Notes under the pieces: model-generated | What the model saw: the letters and a program-made list of their open reading frames with translations, nothing else | Databases searched by the model: none | What the model was told of the DNA's origin: nothing | Shown: in pieces, positions 36,730 through 45,080 of the stretch | Position numbering within the stretch: the first letter of the stretch is position 1 | Layout: every line of letters starts with the position of its first letter | Origin: AC-37 sp036389835 | GTDB lineage: Bacteria; Actinomycetota; Thermoleophilia; Solirubrobacterales; Thermoleophilaceae | Assembly (NCBI GenBank): GCA_036389835.1 | Contig: DASVWC010000052.1 | Span: forward strand, 1-64,000 | Direction: 5' to 3' | DNA: 64,000 bases | Program-made: the position numbers and the translations under genes

Positions 36730-38289
36730 ATGCGACGATTCAGACTGACATCCGGGCTCGTAGTGGCTCTGCTCGCGGTCCTCGCGACCCCGGCGGCGGC
36801 CTCCAAGACCCAGGAATCGATCTTCCAGGACGACCGGCTCACGCTCGAGAGCGGCGCCGACGTCCGCAACCGGACGCTCGACGAGCTGAAGGGCCTCGGC
36901 GTCGACACGATCCGCGTGAACGCGATCTGGGCGCGCATCGCGCCGGAGCGCGACTCAACGACCAAGCCGGGCTTCGACGCCTCGGACCCCGCCGCCTACC
37001 CGTCCGGCGCCTTCGAGGCGCTCGACGCGCTGCTCCAGGGCGCGGCCGCCCGCGGCATGGGCGTGCTCGTGACGCCGACCGGCCCCGCCCCGGCGTGGGC
37101 CTCGCCGTGCGGCGACCGGCGCACCTGCAACCCCGACGCCGGCGAGTTCAAGGCGTTCGTGACGGCGCTGGGCAAGCGCTACTCCGGCACCTACGCGGTC
37201 GGCGGCCAGCCGGCGGGCGGCGGCGGGACCAACCCCGGCCCGCTCCCGCTCCCGAAGACCGGCACGCCCGCGGACGCGGCGATCGACCAGGTCGACGCCG
37301 CCCAGTCGACCCAGCAGCCGACCCAGGCCGCGCAGGCGGGCACGACGCTGCCGCGCGTGACGCGCTGGTCGGTCTGGAACGAGCCGAACCTCGGCTCCTG
37401 GCTCACCCCGCAGTACACGGGTTCGAGCAAGAAGCCGGTCCCGGCGTCGGGCCGGATCTATCGCGGCCTGCTCTACGCGGCGCTCGACGCGCTCGGCGAC
37501 ACCGGGCACGGCGGCGACCAGATCCTCGTGGGCGAGACCGCGCCGATCGGCCAGACCGGCGGCGCGATCGAGAAGCGCAGCCGCGCGCCGCTCGCGTTCT
37601 GGCGCGACCTGCTCTGCATCGACAGCCGCGGGCGCACGACCGCGAGCAAGTCGCTCGGCTGCAACGGCACGTTCCGCGCGCTGCCCGGTGCGGTGGCCCA
37701 CCACCCGTACTCGCGCGGCGCCTACGGCTCGCCGTCGAGCCGGGCCGGGCGCGACGACCTGCCGCTGGCGTCGATCGGCAACCTCTTCCGGGTCCTCGAC
37801 CAGGGCGCGAACCGCAAGCGGATCGGCTCGAAGGCGCCGGTCTGGTTCACCGAGTACGGCGTGCAGACCAAGCCGCCGGACCGCTTCGGCGTCTCCCAGG
37901 GCACCCAGGCGCGCTACATCAACATGGCCGACTGGCTGACCTACCGGCAGAGCCGCGTGCGCTCGGTCTCGCAGTACGAGCTCACCGACCCGCAGGACGC
38001 GAACACGTTCAACACCGGCCTGCGCTTCTCCGACGGCAGGGCGAAGTCGAGCCTCGCCGCCTACCGGCTGCCGATCTGGGTCTCCTCCAGGCGGGTCTGG
38101 GGCCAGGTGCGGGCCGGCGGGGAGTCGGTCGCGGTCCAGTGGCGCAGCTCGTCTAAGAAGGGCTTCAAGACCTACAAGACCGCGAAGCTCAACTCGGCGG
38201 GCTACTTCGACCTCAAGGTCGACCGCCGCGGTGGACAGTGGCGGCTGCTGTCGAACGGGAACGCGAGCCGGACGGCGTCCGGCTACTGA
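36730..38289 (+). CDS. Secreted GH-A clan-like glycosidase
   Basis: 519 residues with a signal peptide (LTSGLVVALLAVLATPAAAS). The TIM-barrel-like part carries GVDTIRVNAIWARIAPE, a probable acid/base Glu218 in SVWNEPNLGSW, and a probable nucleophile Glu375 in WFTEYGVQTKPP, the two-glutamate pattern of clan GH-A enzymes. A glycine/proline-rich insertion (about residues 157-200) interrupts the barrel between early strands. The last 65 residues form a separate beta-rich tail. It is a diverged relative of the proteins at 53177 and 54315. The substrate is unknown. Confidence 0.75.
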   Translation: MRRFRLTSGLVVALLAVLATPAAASKTQESIFQDDRLTLESGADVRNRTLDELKGLGVDTIRVNAIWARIAPERDSTTKPGFDASDPAAYPSGAFEALDALLQGAAARGMGVLVTPTGPAPAWASPCGDRRTCNPDAGEFKAFVTALGKRYSGTYAVGGQPAGGGGTNPGPLPLPKTGTPADAAIDQVDAAQSTQQPTQAAQAGTTLPRVTRWSVWNEPNLGSWLTPQYTGSSKKPVPASGRIYRGLLYAALDALGDTGHGGDQILVGETAPIGQTGGAIEKRSRAPLAFWRDLLCIDSRGRTTASKSLGCNGTFRALPGAVAHHPYSRGAYGSPSSRAGRDDLPLASIGNLFRVLDQGANRKRIGSKAPVWFTEYGVQTKPPDRFGVSQGTQARYINMADWLTYRQSRVRSVSQYELTDPQDANTFNTGLRFSDGRAKSSLAAYRLPIWVSSRRVWGQVRAGGESVAVQWRSSSKKGFKTYKTAKLNSAGYFDLKVDRRGGQWRLLSNGNASRTASGY

Positions 38290-39152
38290 GCGGCGGCGGC
38301 GAGCGCGTCCACGACCGCGGCCGTCGACGGGCGGGCGCGGTCGCTCGCGCGCGTGGCCACGAAGATCGCGCGGGTCACCCCGGTGCGCTTGACGCGCACG
38401 CGCGGGTCCTCCTCGGGGCGGCCGAGCGCGGGGAGGAGGGCCACGGCGTGGCCGGCGGCGACCAGCTCGAGCAGCAGCCGCATGTCGTTGACGCGGTGGC
38501 GCACGTGCGGCTCGAAGCCGCCGGCCGAGCGGCACAGGCGCGCGAGCATGTCGGCGTAGGCGGTCCCCTCGCGCGCCGTCGCCCACTCCGCCTCGCGCAG
38601 CGCGGCGAGCGAGATCGGCCCCCCGCGGTCCGCCGCGACCGCGAGCACCATCTCGTCCGGCTCAAGGTAGTCGCGCTCCAGCTGGGGGACGCGCGGGCGC
38701 GGCGCGTGCTCGTACTCCTCCGCGACGACGAGGTCGAGCCCGCCCCGCACCAGCAGCGGGAGCGACGCCTCGGCCTCGGCCTCGACCAGCTCCACGCGGA
38801 CGCCGTCCGGGAGCCGCTCGAGCACCGGCATGACGAGGAAGCGCAGCGCCGTCTGGAAGGCCGCGACCCGCACGGTGCCGCGCACCTCGCCCGATTGCGC
38901 GGCGATCTCCGCCTCGATCCGCTCGAGCTGCGCCAGCACCTGATCGGCTCGTTCCACGAGCAGTCGCCCCGCGTCGGTCAGCTCCAGCCGGCGGCCCACC
39001 TTCCGCGTGAGAACGGTTCCGGCCTCGCGCTCCAGCGCGCTGAGCTGCTGCGAGACCGCCGACGGCGTGAACGACAGCGCCTCGGCCGCACCGGCGATCG
39101 TGCCCCGTGCGTGGAACTCGCGCAGCACCGCCAGCTTTCGCGGATCCAGCAT
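38283..39152 (-). CDS. LysR family transcriptional regulator
   Basis: 289 residues. The N-terminal winged helix reads LREFHARGTIAGAAEALSFT followed by PSAVSQQLSALEREAG, with LELTDAGRLLVERADQVLAQ closing the domain; the C-terminal part is the effector-binding periplasmic-binding-protein-like domain. It is divergent from a LysE-type exporter, the arrangement of LysG/LysE and ArgP/ArgO, so it probably activates that exporter; the inducer is not known. The stop overlaps the end of the convergent GH-A gene by seven bases. The ATG is directly next to a palindrome. Confidence 0.9.
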   Translation of the reverse strand: MLDPRKLAVLREFHARGTIAGAAEALSFTPSAVSQQLSALEREAGTVLTRKVGRRLELTDAGRLLVERADQVLAQLERIEAEIAAQSGEVRGTVRVAAFQTALRFLVMPVLERLPDGVRVELVEAEAEASLPLLVRGGLDLVVAEEYEHAPRPRVPQLERDYLEPDEMVLAVAADRGGPISLAALREAEWATAREGTAYADMLARLCRSAGGFEPHVRHRVNDMRLLLELVAAGHAVALLPALGRPEEDPRVRVKRTGVTRAIFVATRASDRARPSTAAVVDALAAAAQ

Positions 39153-39168
39153 CAGTTAAGCCTAACTG
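39153..39168. promoter_or_regulatory. Palindrome between LysR and LysE genes
   Basis: CAGTTAAGCCTAACTG has perfect 6-bp arms (CAGTTA/TAACTG) around four bases. It adjoins the LysR start codon and lies 62 bases before the exporter start, in an AT-rich stretch. It fits a LysR-type operator (T-N11-A is not strict here). Confidence 0.5.
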
Positions 39169-39229
39169 AACAAAATAGATAACAACCATTCGCTTGAACT
39201 GAACGGCGCGGAGGTCGATCCTACGGCCC

Positions 39230-39838
39230 GTGGACTCCTTCCTCCCCTTCCTCGCGCTCGCCGCCGTGGGCCTGGTCGTGCCGGGCCCCGACACCTTCGT
39301 GGTGCTGCGCACCTCGGTCGCGGCCGGCGCGCGCGCCGGCACCTGGGCGGCCGCCGGCTCGGCCGCGGGCAACCTCCTCTGGGGCACGGCCTCCGCGGTG
39401 GGGGTCACCAGCCTCCTCGCGGCCTCGGACACCGCGTTCACGGCGCTGAAGCTGGCCGGCGCCGCGTACCTCGTCGTGCTCGGCCTCCAGGCCCTGCTGG
39501 CCGCCAAGCGCGGCGACTCGATCGCGCCCCCGGCGGGGACCGCCGGCGCGCTCTCCGCGGCGGGCGCCTTCCGCCGCGGCCTGCTCAGCGACCTCCTGAA
39601 CGTCAAGGTCGGGCTGTTCTGGACCGCCCTGCTGCCTCAGTTCGTCGGCCAGGAGACCGGCGCGCTGATGCCGGTCGCGATGACGCTCACGTTCGCGGCG
39701 ATGGTCTTCGGGTGGCTGACGGGCTACGCGCACCTCGCGGCGCGCCTGAGCGAGGTCCTACGGGGACGCCGCAGCTCGCGCGTGCTGAACGGGTCCGTCG
39801 GGGCCGTGCTCGTCGCGCTCGGCGCCCGTCTCGGGTAG
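39230..39838 (+). CDS. LysE family amino-acid exporter
   Basis: 202 residues and about six helices, starting at GTG 39230 with GGAGG upstream. LVVPGPDTFVVLRTSVAAGA near the start is the conserved LysE motif, with AAGSAAGNLLWGTASAVG and LLNVKVGLFWTALLPQF later. It exports small solutes such as lysine, threonine or homoserine; which one is unknown. The end overlaps the convergent permease gene by 81 bases, a large overlap that makes the C-terminal end of one of the two products uncertain. Confidence 0.88.
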   Translation: MDSFLPFLALAAVGLVVPGPDTFVVLRTSVAAGARAGTWAAAGSAAGNLLWGTASAVGVTSLLAASDTAFTALKLAGAAYLVVLGLQALLAAKRGDSIAPPAGTAGALSAAGAFRRGLLSDLLNVKVGLFWTALLPQFVGQETGALMPVAMTLTFAAMVFGWLTGYAHLAARLSEVLRGRRSSRVLNGSVGAVLVALGARLG

Positions 39839-41218
39839 GCGCGGCCGCGCGATCAGGAGGTAGGCGAAGCCGACCACGGTGATCGCACCCAGCAGCAGCG
39901 GCGCGGCCCACACCTGGTAGACGGGCGCGTCCGGCGGGGCGATCGACTCGCGCGGCCAGGCGATGTTCACTGTCTCGAACGCGAGCCACGCCACGGAGGC
40001 CACGTTGAGCGCGAGCCCGTAGCGGCCGCCGCGCTGCCAGGTGCCGCTCAGGCGGGCGGCCAGGGCCGCCGCCGCGATCAGCAGGAACGAGACGTAGATC
40101 GCCGCGGTGCCGAACGCGATCAGCGTCCCGACCGCCGCGGAGTCGAGGCCGAGCAGGAGGCCGAGGCACGCGACCACCGCGGTGACCGCGATCGCCCCGA
40201 TCGGCGACCGGCGGCGGTCCACGGTGCGGAGCAGCCGCGCGCCGGGGAGGACCCCGTCGCGGGCGATCGAGAACATCGTGCGCGCGGTGAGGGCCTGCGC
40301 GGCCATCCCGCAGGCGAGGAAGGCGACCAGCACGAGCGCCGCGAACGGCTTGTCCGACCAGGACCCGAACGACGAGACCACGGCGGTGGTGACGGGGTCG
40401 AGGTCCTCGCCCGCCGCCACGGCGGCGGGGTCGGGGTGGGCGAGGGCGGTCGCCACCGCGTTGAGCACGACGAGCGCGGCCACGCCGAGCAGCGCCATCC
40501 AGATCGCGCGCGGGACGTGGCGCGCGGCGTCCCGGGTCTCCTCGGCGGCGCCGACCGCCACGTCGAACCCGATGAACACCCAGCCGCCGACCGCGAGCGC
40601 CGCCAGGAAGCCGCCCGTGCCGAGCGAGCCGGTCAGCAGCGAGAAGTCCTGCTCGCGGAACGCCAGCAGCAGCGTGAGCCCGATGCCGATCGAGGCGATC
40701 GCCTCGGCCGTGATCCCGACCTGCACCGCGCGGCTGAGCACACCGACGCCGAGGACCCCGGCCACGGCCGCGATCAGCACGAGCACGATCCCGGCCAGCA
40801 CGATCGCGTTCGCGGTCGGCTCGATGCCGGCCAGCGTCAGCGCCCACGGCGCGCCGAGGTAGGCGACCGTCGTGTTCGCGACCGCGTACGCGCACATCGC
40901 CACCCAGCCGGTGAACCAGCCGTAGCGCGGGCCGACGAGGCGGCGGGTCCACTGGTAGGCGCCGCCCGCGATCGGGAAGTCGGCCGCGAGCTGGCCGTAG
41001 ACGGCGAGCAGCAGGCACTGGCCGGCCAGTGCGACCGGCAGCACCCAGACCCACGCCGGGCCCGCCACGATCGTCCCCACCAGCACGACCGCATAGAGCC
41101 CGACCACCGGCGAGATCCCGGCGAAGCCGAGCGCCGCGGTGTCGAGCACCCCGAGCCGCCGCTCGAGCTGCTGCTCGTAGCCGAGCTCGCGCAGCCGGGC
41201 GACGTCGGCGTCAGTCAC
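39758..41218 (-). CDS. APC-superfamily amino-acid permease
   Basis: 486 residues, twelve hydrophobic spans. The N-terminal GFAGISPVVGLYAVVLVG and PIAGGAYQWTRRLVGPRYGW match the amino acid/polyamine/organocation family (the GxG of helix 1 and the GGAY of helix 2). The hydrophilic tail, residues 455-486, is encoded antisense to the LysE gene. GTG 41218 is nine bases from the end of the upstream enoyl-CoA hydratase. The transported amino acid or amine is unknown. Confidence 0.88.
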   Translation of the reverse strand: MTDADVARLRELGYEQQLERRLGVLDTAALGFAGISPVVGLYAVVLVGTIVAGPAWVWVLPVALAGQCLLLAVYGQLAADFPIAGGAYQWTRRLVGPRYGWFTGWVAMCAYAVANTTVAYLGAPWALTLAGIEPTANAIVLAGIVLVLIAAVAGVLGVGVLSRAVQVGITAEAIASIGIGLTLLLAFREQDFSLLTGSLGTGGFLAALAVGGWVFIGFDVAVGAAEETRDAARHVPRAIWMALLGVAALVVLNAVATALAHPDPAAVAAGEDLDPVTTAVVSSFGSWSDKPFAALVLVAFLACGMAAQALTARTMFSIARDGVLPGARLLRTVDRRRSPIGAIAVTAVVACLGLLLGLDSAAVGTLIAFGTAAIYVSFLLIAAAALAARLSGTWQRGGRYGLALNVASVAWLAFETVNIAWPRESIAPPDAPVYQVWAAPLLLGAITVVGFAYLLIARPRLPETGAERDEHGPDGPVQHARAAASP

Positions 41219-41227
41219 GGCCGCGCT

Positions 41228-41998
41228 CTAGCGGCCCTTGAAGTCGGGCTTGCGCTTCTCGATGAACGCGCGCATGCCCTCCACGCGGTCCTCGGTGGCC
41301 ATCGCGATCTCGAACAGCCGCCGCTCGTGGGCCAGGCTCGCCGCCTCGGCGGTGAGCACGGCCTCCTTCGCCAGCCTGATCGCGATCGGCGGGCGGCGGG
41401 CGATCACCTGCGCGATCTCCATCGCCCTGCCGAGCCAGTCCTTGTCGATCGCGTTCACGAGCCCCATCGAGTACGCCTCGTCGGCGCTGATCCGGCGGCC
41501 CGTGAGCACGAGCTCCATGGCGCGCTGCTTGCCGATCGTGTGGGTGAGCCGCTGAGTGCCGCCGCCGCCCGGGATGAGGCCGAGCAGGATCTCGGGCTGG
41601 CCGAACTCGGCGCTCGGGGCGGCGACGATCATGTCGCACGCGAGCGCCAGCTCGCAGCCGCCGCCGAGCGCGTAGCCGGATACCGCTGCGACCATCGGCG
41701 TCTGGATCGCGGCCAGGCGCGTCCAGAACGCCTTGGTCGGCGCGTCGAGCACCTCCTGGAAGCTGCGCTCGGCCATCGCCTTGATGTCGGCGCCGGCGGC
41801 GAAGTAGTCGTCGCTGCCGGCTATCACGACGCAGCGGATCTCGGGGTCGTAGTCCCAGCCCTCGAGCAGCGCGGCCATCTCCTCCATCACCTCGGAGGAG
41901 AGCGCGTTGCGGGCCTCGGGGCGGTTCATGCGGGCGACCGCCACGGCCCCGTGGCGCTCAACCAGTAAGAGCGTTGATCCCTGTGGCTGCTCGGCCAA
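41228..41998 (-). CDS. Enoyl-CoA hydratase
   Basis: 256 residues of crotonase fold. NRPEARNALSSEVMEEMAAL, FAAGADIKAMAERS (first oxyanion loop) and SGYALGGGCELALACDMIVA (second) are followed by FGQPEILLGLIPGGGGTQRL, where glutamate and the GGGGTQRL motif match genuine enoyl-CoA hydratases, and FIEKRKPDFKGR at the end. The start is TTG 41998, just upstream of the conserved strand. It overlaps the preceding acyl-CoA dehydrogenase by 41 bases, so hydration follows dehydrogenation in one operon. Confidence 0.93.
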   Translation of the reverse strand: MAEQPQGSTLLLVERHGAVAVARMNRPEARNALSSEVMEEMAALLEGWDYDPEIRCVVIAGSDDYFAAGADIKAMAERSFQEVLDAPTKAFWTRLAAIQTPMVAAVSGYALGGGCELALACDMIVAAPSAEFGQPEILLGLIPGGGGTQRLTHTIGKQRAMELVLTGRRISADEAYSMGLVNAIDKDWLGRAMEIAQVIARRPPIAIRLAKEAVLTAEAASLAHERRLFEIAMATEDRVEGMRAFIEKRKPDFKGR

Positions 41999-43118
41999 TG
42001 ATCAGTTTCTGGATCTGGGAGGTGCCCTCGTACAGCGTGGTCACGCGCGCGTCGCGCAGGTAGCGCTCGACCGGGTGGTCGTCCACGTAGCCGGACCCGC
42101 CGTGGACCTGGATCGCGGTGTTCGCGCTGCGCACCGCGGCCTCGGTCGCGTAGAGCTTCGCGATCGACGTCTCGGTCGTGTTCGGCTTGCCCCGGTCCTT
42201 GAGCCAGCCGGCGCGCCAGACCAGCCCGCGGGCGGCCTCGGTGTCCACGATCATGTCCGCGATCATCGCCTGCACGAGCTGGAAGCTCGCGATCGGGCGG
42301 TCGAACTGCCGGCGCTCCTTCGCGTAGGCGACCGACGCGTTCACGCAGCCCTGGCAGATCCCGACGCAGCCGGCGGCCACGCTGAAGCGGCCGGAGTCGA
42401 GCGCGGACATCGCGACCTTGAAGCCGTCGCCGACCTCGCCCAGCAGGGCCTCGTCGCCGACCTCCACGCCGTCGAGCGAGAGCTCCGCCGTGTCCGACGC
42501 GCGCAGGCCGAGCTTGCCGTGGATCGAGCCGCTCGAGAAGCCGTCGGACTCGGTCGGGACCAGGAACGCCGCGAGGCCGCGGTGCTTCTTCTCGGGGTCG
42601 GTCTGGGCGAAGACGAGGGCGAGCTTCGCGTAGTTGCCCATCGAGATCCACTGCTTCTGGCCGCTGATCCGCCAGCCGCCGTCCGTCTTCTCCGCCCGGG
42701 TCTTGAGGTTGGCGGCGTCGGAGCCCGTGTCCGGCTCGGTGAGGCCGAAGCAGCCGAGGATCTCGCCGCTGCAGAGCCGCGGCAGCCACTCGTGCTTCTG
42801 CTCCTCGGTGCCCCAGCGCTGGATCGAGCTGCAGACGAGCGAGGTCTGGACCGAGACGACGGTGCGCGCGGAGGAGTCGCCGCGCCCGATCTCCTCGACG
42901 ATCAGGCCGTACGTCAGGTAGTCGAGCCCGCGCCCGCCGTACTCCTCGGCGACGATCGGCCCGAGGTAGCCCATGTCGCCGAGCTTGCGGACCAGGTCGA
43001 GGTCGAACCTCTCGCTGCGGTCGTTGTCGCGGGCGACCGGGATGATCTCGTTGTCCGCGAAGTCGCGGGCGGTCTCGCGGATGAGCTGTTGCTCGTCGGT
43101 CAGCTCGAAGTCGATCAC
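41958..43118 (-). CDS. Acyl-CoA dehydrogenase
   Basis: 386 residues. Residues 1-120 are the N-terminal helical domain (DFELTDEQQLIRETARDFAD), the FAD-binding beta domain contains FGLTEPDTGSDAANLKT and WISMGNYAKL, and the C-terminal four-helix part ends with LYEGTSQIQKLIIGRAATG, where the glutamate in YEGT is the catalytic base. It makes 2-enoyl-CoA from a short- or branched-chain acyl-CoA. GTG 43118 starts it. An electron-transfer flavoprotein would be required but is not in the window. Confidence 0.95.
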   Translation of the reverse strand: MIDFELTDEQQLIRETARDFADNEIIPVARDNDRSERFDLDLVRKLGDMGYLGPIVAEEYGGRGLDYLTYGLIVEEIGRGDSSARTVVSVQTSLVCSSIQRWGTEEQKHEWLPRLCSGEILGCFGLTEPDTGSDAANLKTRAEKTDGGWRISGQKQWISMGNYAKLALVFAQTDPEKKHRGLAAFLVPTESDGFSSGSIHGKLGLRASDTAELSLDGVEVGDEALLGEVGDGFKVAMSALDSGRFSVAAGCVGICQGCVNASVAYAKERRQFDRPIASFQLVQAMIADMIVDTEAARGLVWRAGWLKDRGKPNTTETSIAKLYATEAAVRSANTAIQVHGGSGYVDDHPVERYLRDARVTTLYEGTSQIQKLIIGRAATGINALTG

Positions 43119-43151
43119 GCGGCGCGGACCCTAGCGCGACCGGGCCGCTGA

Positions 43152-43199
43152 CCGCCCGGCTGCGTGTGGCGAGACTCCGGCCACACGCAGCCAGGGCGG
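43152..43199. repeat. Large inverted repeat (19-bp stem, one bulge)
   Basis: In the 200-base gap between modC and the acyl-CoA dehydrogenase. A perfect 13-bp stem, GGCTGCGTGTGGC (43158-43170) with GCCACACGCAGCC (43180-43192), is extended by six more pairs after a single A bulge (43193). The loop is nine bases. On the minus strand it would be 127 bases past the modC stop and may act as a terminator, though no T-run follows. Nothing else is seen in the gap. Confidence 0.7.
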
Positions 43200-43318
43200 C
43201 GCGGGGGTACTGGCCGGGGCATCGGGAGGGGGTATGGCCGAACGCCCCGGCGGTGTTTCGCTCCAAACTCGATACGAGGCGCGAGGTTGGGTGGCTCGCG
43301 CGTTTGGCGCGTACCCGC

Positions 43319-44335
43319 TCACAGCGGCAGCAGGCGGGTGGCGGCGGCCTTCCAGACGGCGTCCACCGCGACGCCCGGCCCCAGGCCGAGCCGGTCGGCC
43401 GACTCGGTGGTGATCTCGGCCGCCAGCCCGCCGGTCAGGCCCACGCGGGTGCGGTTGCCGAGCCGGGTAACCGTGGTCACGCGCGCGTTCAGGCGGTTGT
43501 GGGCCGATCCGGCGCTCGTGCCCAGCGCGATGTCCCACGGATGCACGCTCACGGCCACGCGGCCGCCCGCCAGGTCGGTGCTCTCCACCTCGCCGCCGCC
43601 GTCGAGGGCGACGGCCGTCAGCCCGCCGCGCCCCGGGCGCGCGCTGCCCGTGAGCACGATCGCGCCGGTGAAGTCGGCCACGAAGCCCGAGCTGGGGGAG
43701 GAGGCCAGCTCGCTCGGCGTGCCGCGCTGCACGAGCCGGCCCCGGTCTAGAACCGCGACCTCCCCGGCGAGCAGCGACGCCTCGGCGAAGGCGTGCGTCA
43801 CGACGATCGCCGGCACGCCCGCGGCGGCGAGCACCTCGGCGAGCTCGCGGCCGGCGGCGGCGCGCGTGCGCGGGTCGAGCGAGGCGAGCGGCTCGTCCAG
43901 GAGCAGCGCGGCGGGCCTCGCCGCGAGCGTTCGGGCGAGCGCGACGCGCTGGCGCTCGCCGCCCGAGAGCTCGCGCGGGCGGGCCTGGGCGCGGTGCGCG
44001 ATGCCCAGCCGCTCGAGCAGCGCGCGTGCACGGGCGCCGTCTCCGCGGGCGCCGTAGCGCACGTTGGCGAGCGCGGTCATGTGCGGGAACAGCGCGTGGT
44101 GCTGGAAGACGAGGCCGCAGCGGCGACGCTCGGGCGGGACGTCGATGTTGCGCTCGACGTCCAGCCAGGTGTCGGCGCCGCAGGTGACCCGTCCCGACGC
44201 CGGCCGCGCTAGGCCCGCCGCGATGCGCAGGAGGCTCGTCTTGCCGGCGCCGGACGGGCCGGCGAGGGCCAGCACGCCACCGACCCGCAGGCCCGCGACG
44301 TCAATCAGCGGCGAGCGTGCGGAGATCTCCAGCAT
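43319..44335 (-). CDS. modC: Molybdate ABC transporter ATP-binding protein
   Basis: 338 residues. Walker A GPSGAGKTSLLRIAAGL, signature LSGGERQRVALARTLAA, Walker B AALLLDEPLASLDPR and the switch histidine in IVVTHAFAEASLLAG form an intact nucleotide-binding domain. The C-terminal 110 residues form a TOBE/MOP-like domain, as expected for ModC. It overlaps modB by 35 bases. Part of the regulator-modA-modB-modC operon; imports molybdate (or tungstate), cytoplasmic face of the membrane. Confidence 0.9.
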   Translation of the reverse strand: MLEISARSPLIDVAGLRVGGVLALAGPSGAGKTSLLRIAAGLARPASGRVTCGADTWLDVERNIDVPPERRRCGLVFQHHALFPHMTALANVRYGARGDGARARALLERLGIAHRAQARPRELSGGERQRVALARTLAARPAALLLDEPLASLDPRTRAAAGRELAEVLAAAGVPAIVVTHAFAEASLLAGEVAVLDRGRLVQRGTPSELASSPSSGFVADFTGAIVLTGSARPGRGGLTAVALDGGGEVESTDLAGGRVAVSVHPWDIALGTSAGSAHNRLNARVTTVTRLGNRTRVGLTGGLAAEITTESADRLGLGPGVAVDAVWKAAATRLLPL

Positions 44336-45080
44336 TGAGCAGCTTGACGGTGAGGAGCAGGGCGAGCGAGACGGCGACCAGCACCGCCGACAGGGCGAGC
44401 GCGCCGGTGAAGTCGGTGCCGAAGCGCTCGTAGATGGCGAGCGGGGCGGTCTGCGTGACGCCGCGGACCGAGCCCGCGAACATCAGCGTGGCGCCGAACT
44501 CGCCGAGCGCGCGGCCGAGGGCGAGCGCGACCCCGGCGGCCAGGCCGGGCCGGGCCACCGGGATGGCGATCCGCGCGAGGGTGGCGGCCTCGCCGTAGCC
44601 GAGCGTGCGGGACGCCTCGAGCAGGGTGGGGTCGATCGACTCGAACGCCGCCTGCGCCTGGCGCACGTAGAACGGCGCGGCCACGAACGCGAGCGCCACG
44701 ACGACCCCGGCCGTCTCCAGCACGAGCCGCGGCCCGGCGCCGCCGAGCAGGCCGCTGGGCCCGAGCGCGGCGAGCAGCGCGACGCCCGCGACCGCCGGCG
44801 GCAGCACGAGCGGCAGCTCCACGAGCGTTGTCACGAGCGCGCGGCCGCGGAAGCGGCGGGTGGCGAGCAGGTAGGCGGCCGGGGTGCCGGCCACCACCAC
44901 GAGCGCGACCGCGATGGCCGAGGCCTCGAGGGACAGCCGCAGCGCGTCGAGCGCCGCGTCGTCGTCGAGGCTCCGGGCCAGCTCGCCGGGCCCGGCCTCG
45001 GTGAAGACCGCGAGGACGGGGACCGCGAGGAAGGCGAGCACGAGCGCCAGCGCCAGCCAGAGGGCGATGCGGAAGATCAC
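44301..45080 (-). CDS. modB: Molybdate ABC transporter permease
   Basis: 259 residues and about five to six helices, starting at GTG 45080 four bases inside the modA stop. The EAA-type cytoplasmic loop that docks to the ATPase reads EASRTLGYGEAATLARIAIP, and GRALGEFGATLMFAGSVRG is the typical ModB/CysT motif further on. It forms the transmembrane channel for ModA-delivered oxyanion. Confidence 0.92.
   Translation of the reverse strand: MIFRIALWLALALVLAFLAVPVLAVFTEAGPGELARSLDDDAALDALRLSLEASAIAVALVVVAGTPAAYLLATRRFRGRALVTTLVELPLVLPPAVAGVALLAALGPSGLLGGAGPRLVLETAGVVVALAFVAAPFYVRQAQAAFESIDPTLLEASRTLGYGEAATLARIAIPVARPGLAAGVALALGRALGEFGATLMFAGSVRGVTQTAPLAIYERFGTDFTGALALSAVLVAVSLALLLTVKLLNAGDLRTLAAD

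Noticed and set aside
43200..43318. Small open frames in the gap before modC
   Set aside because: Short, without ribosome-binding sites and without recognisable content.
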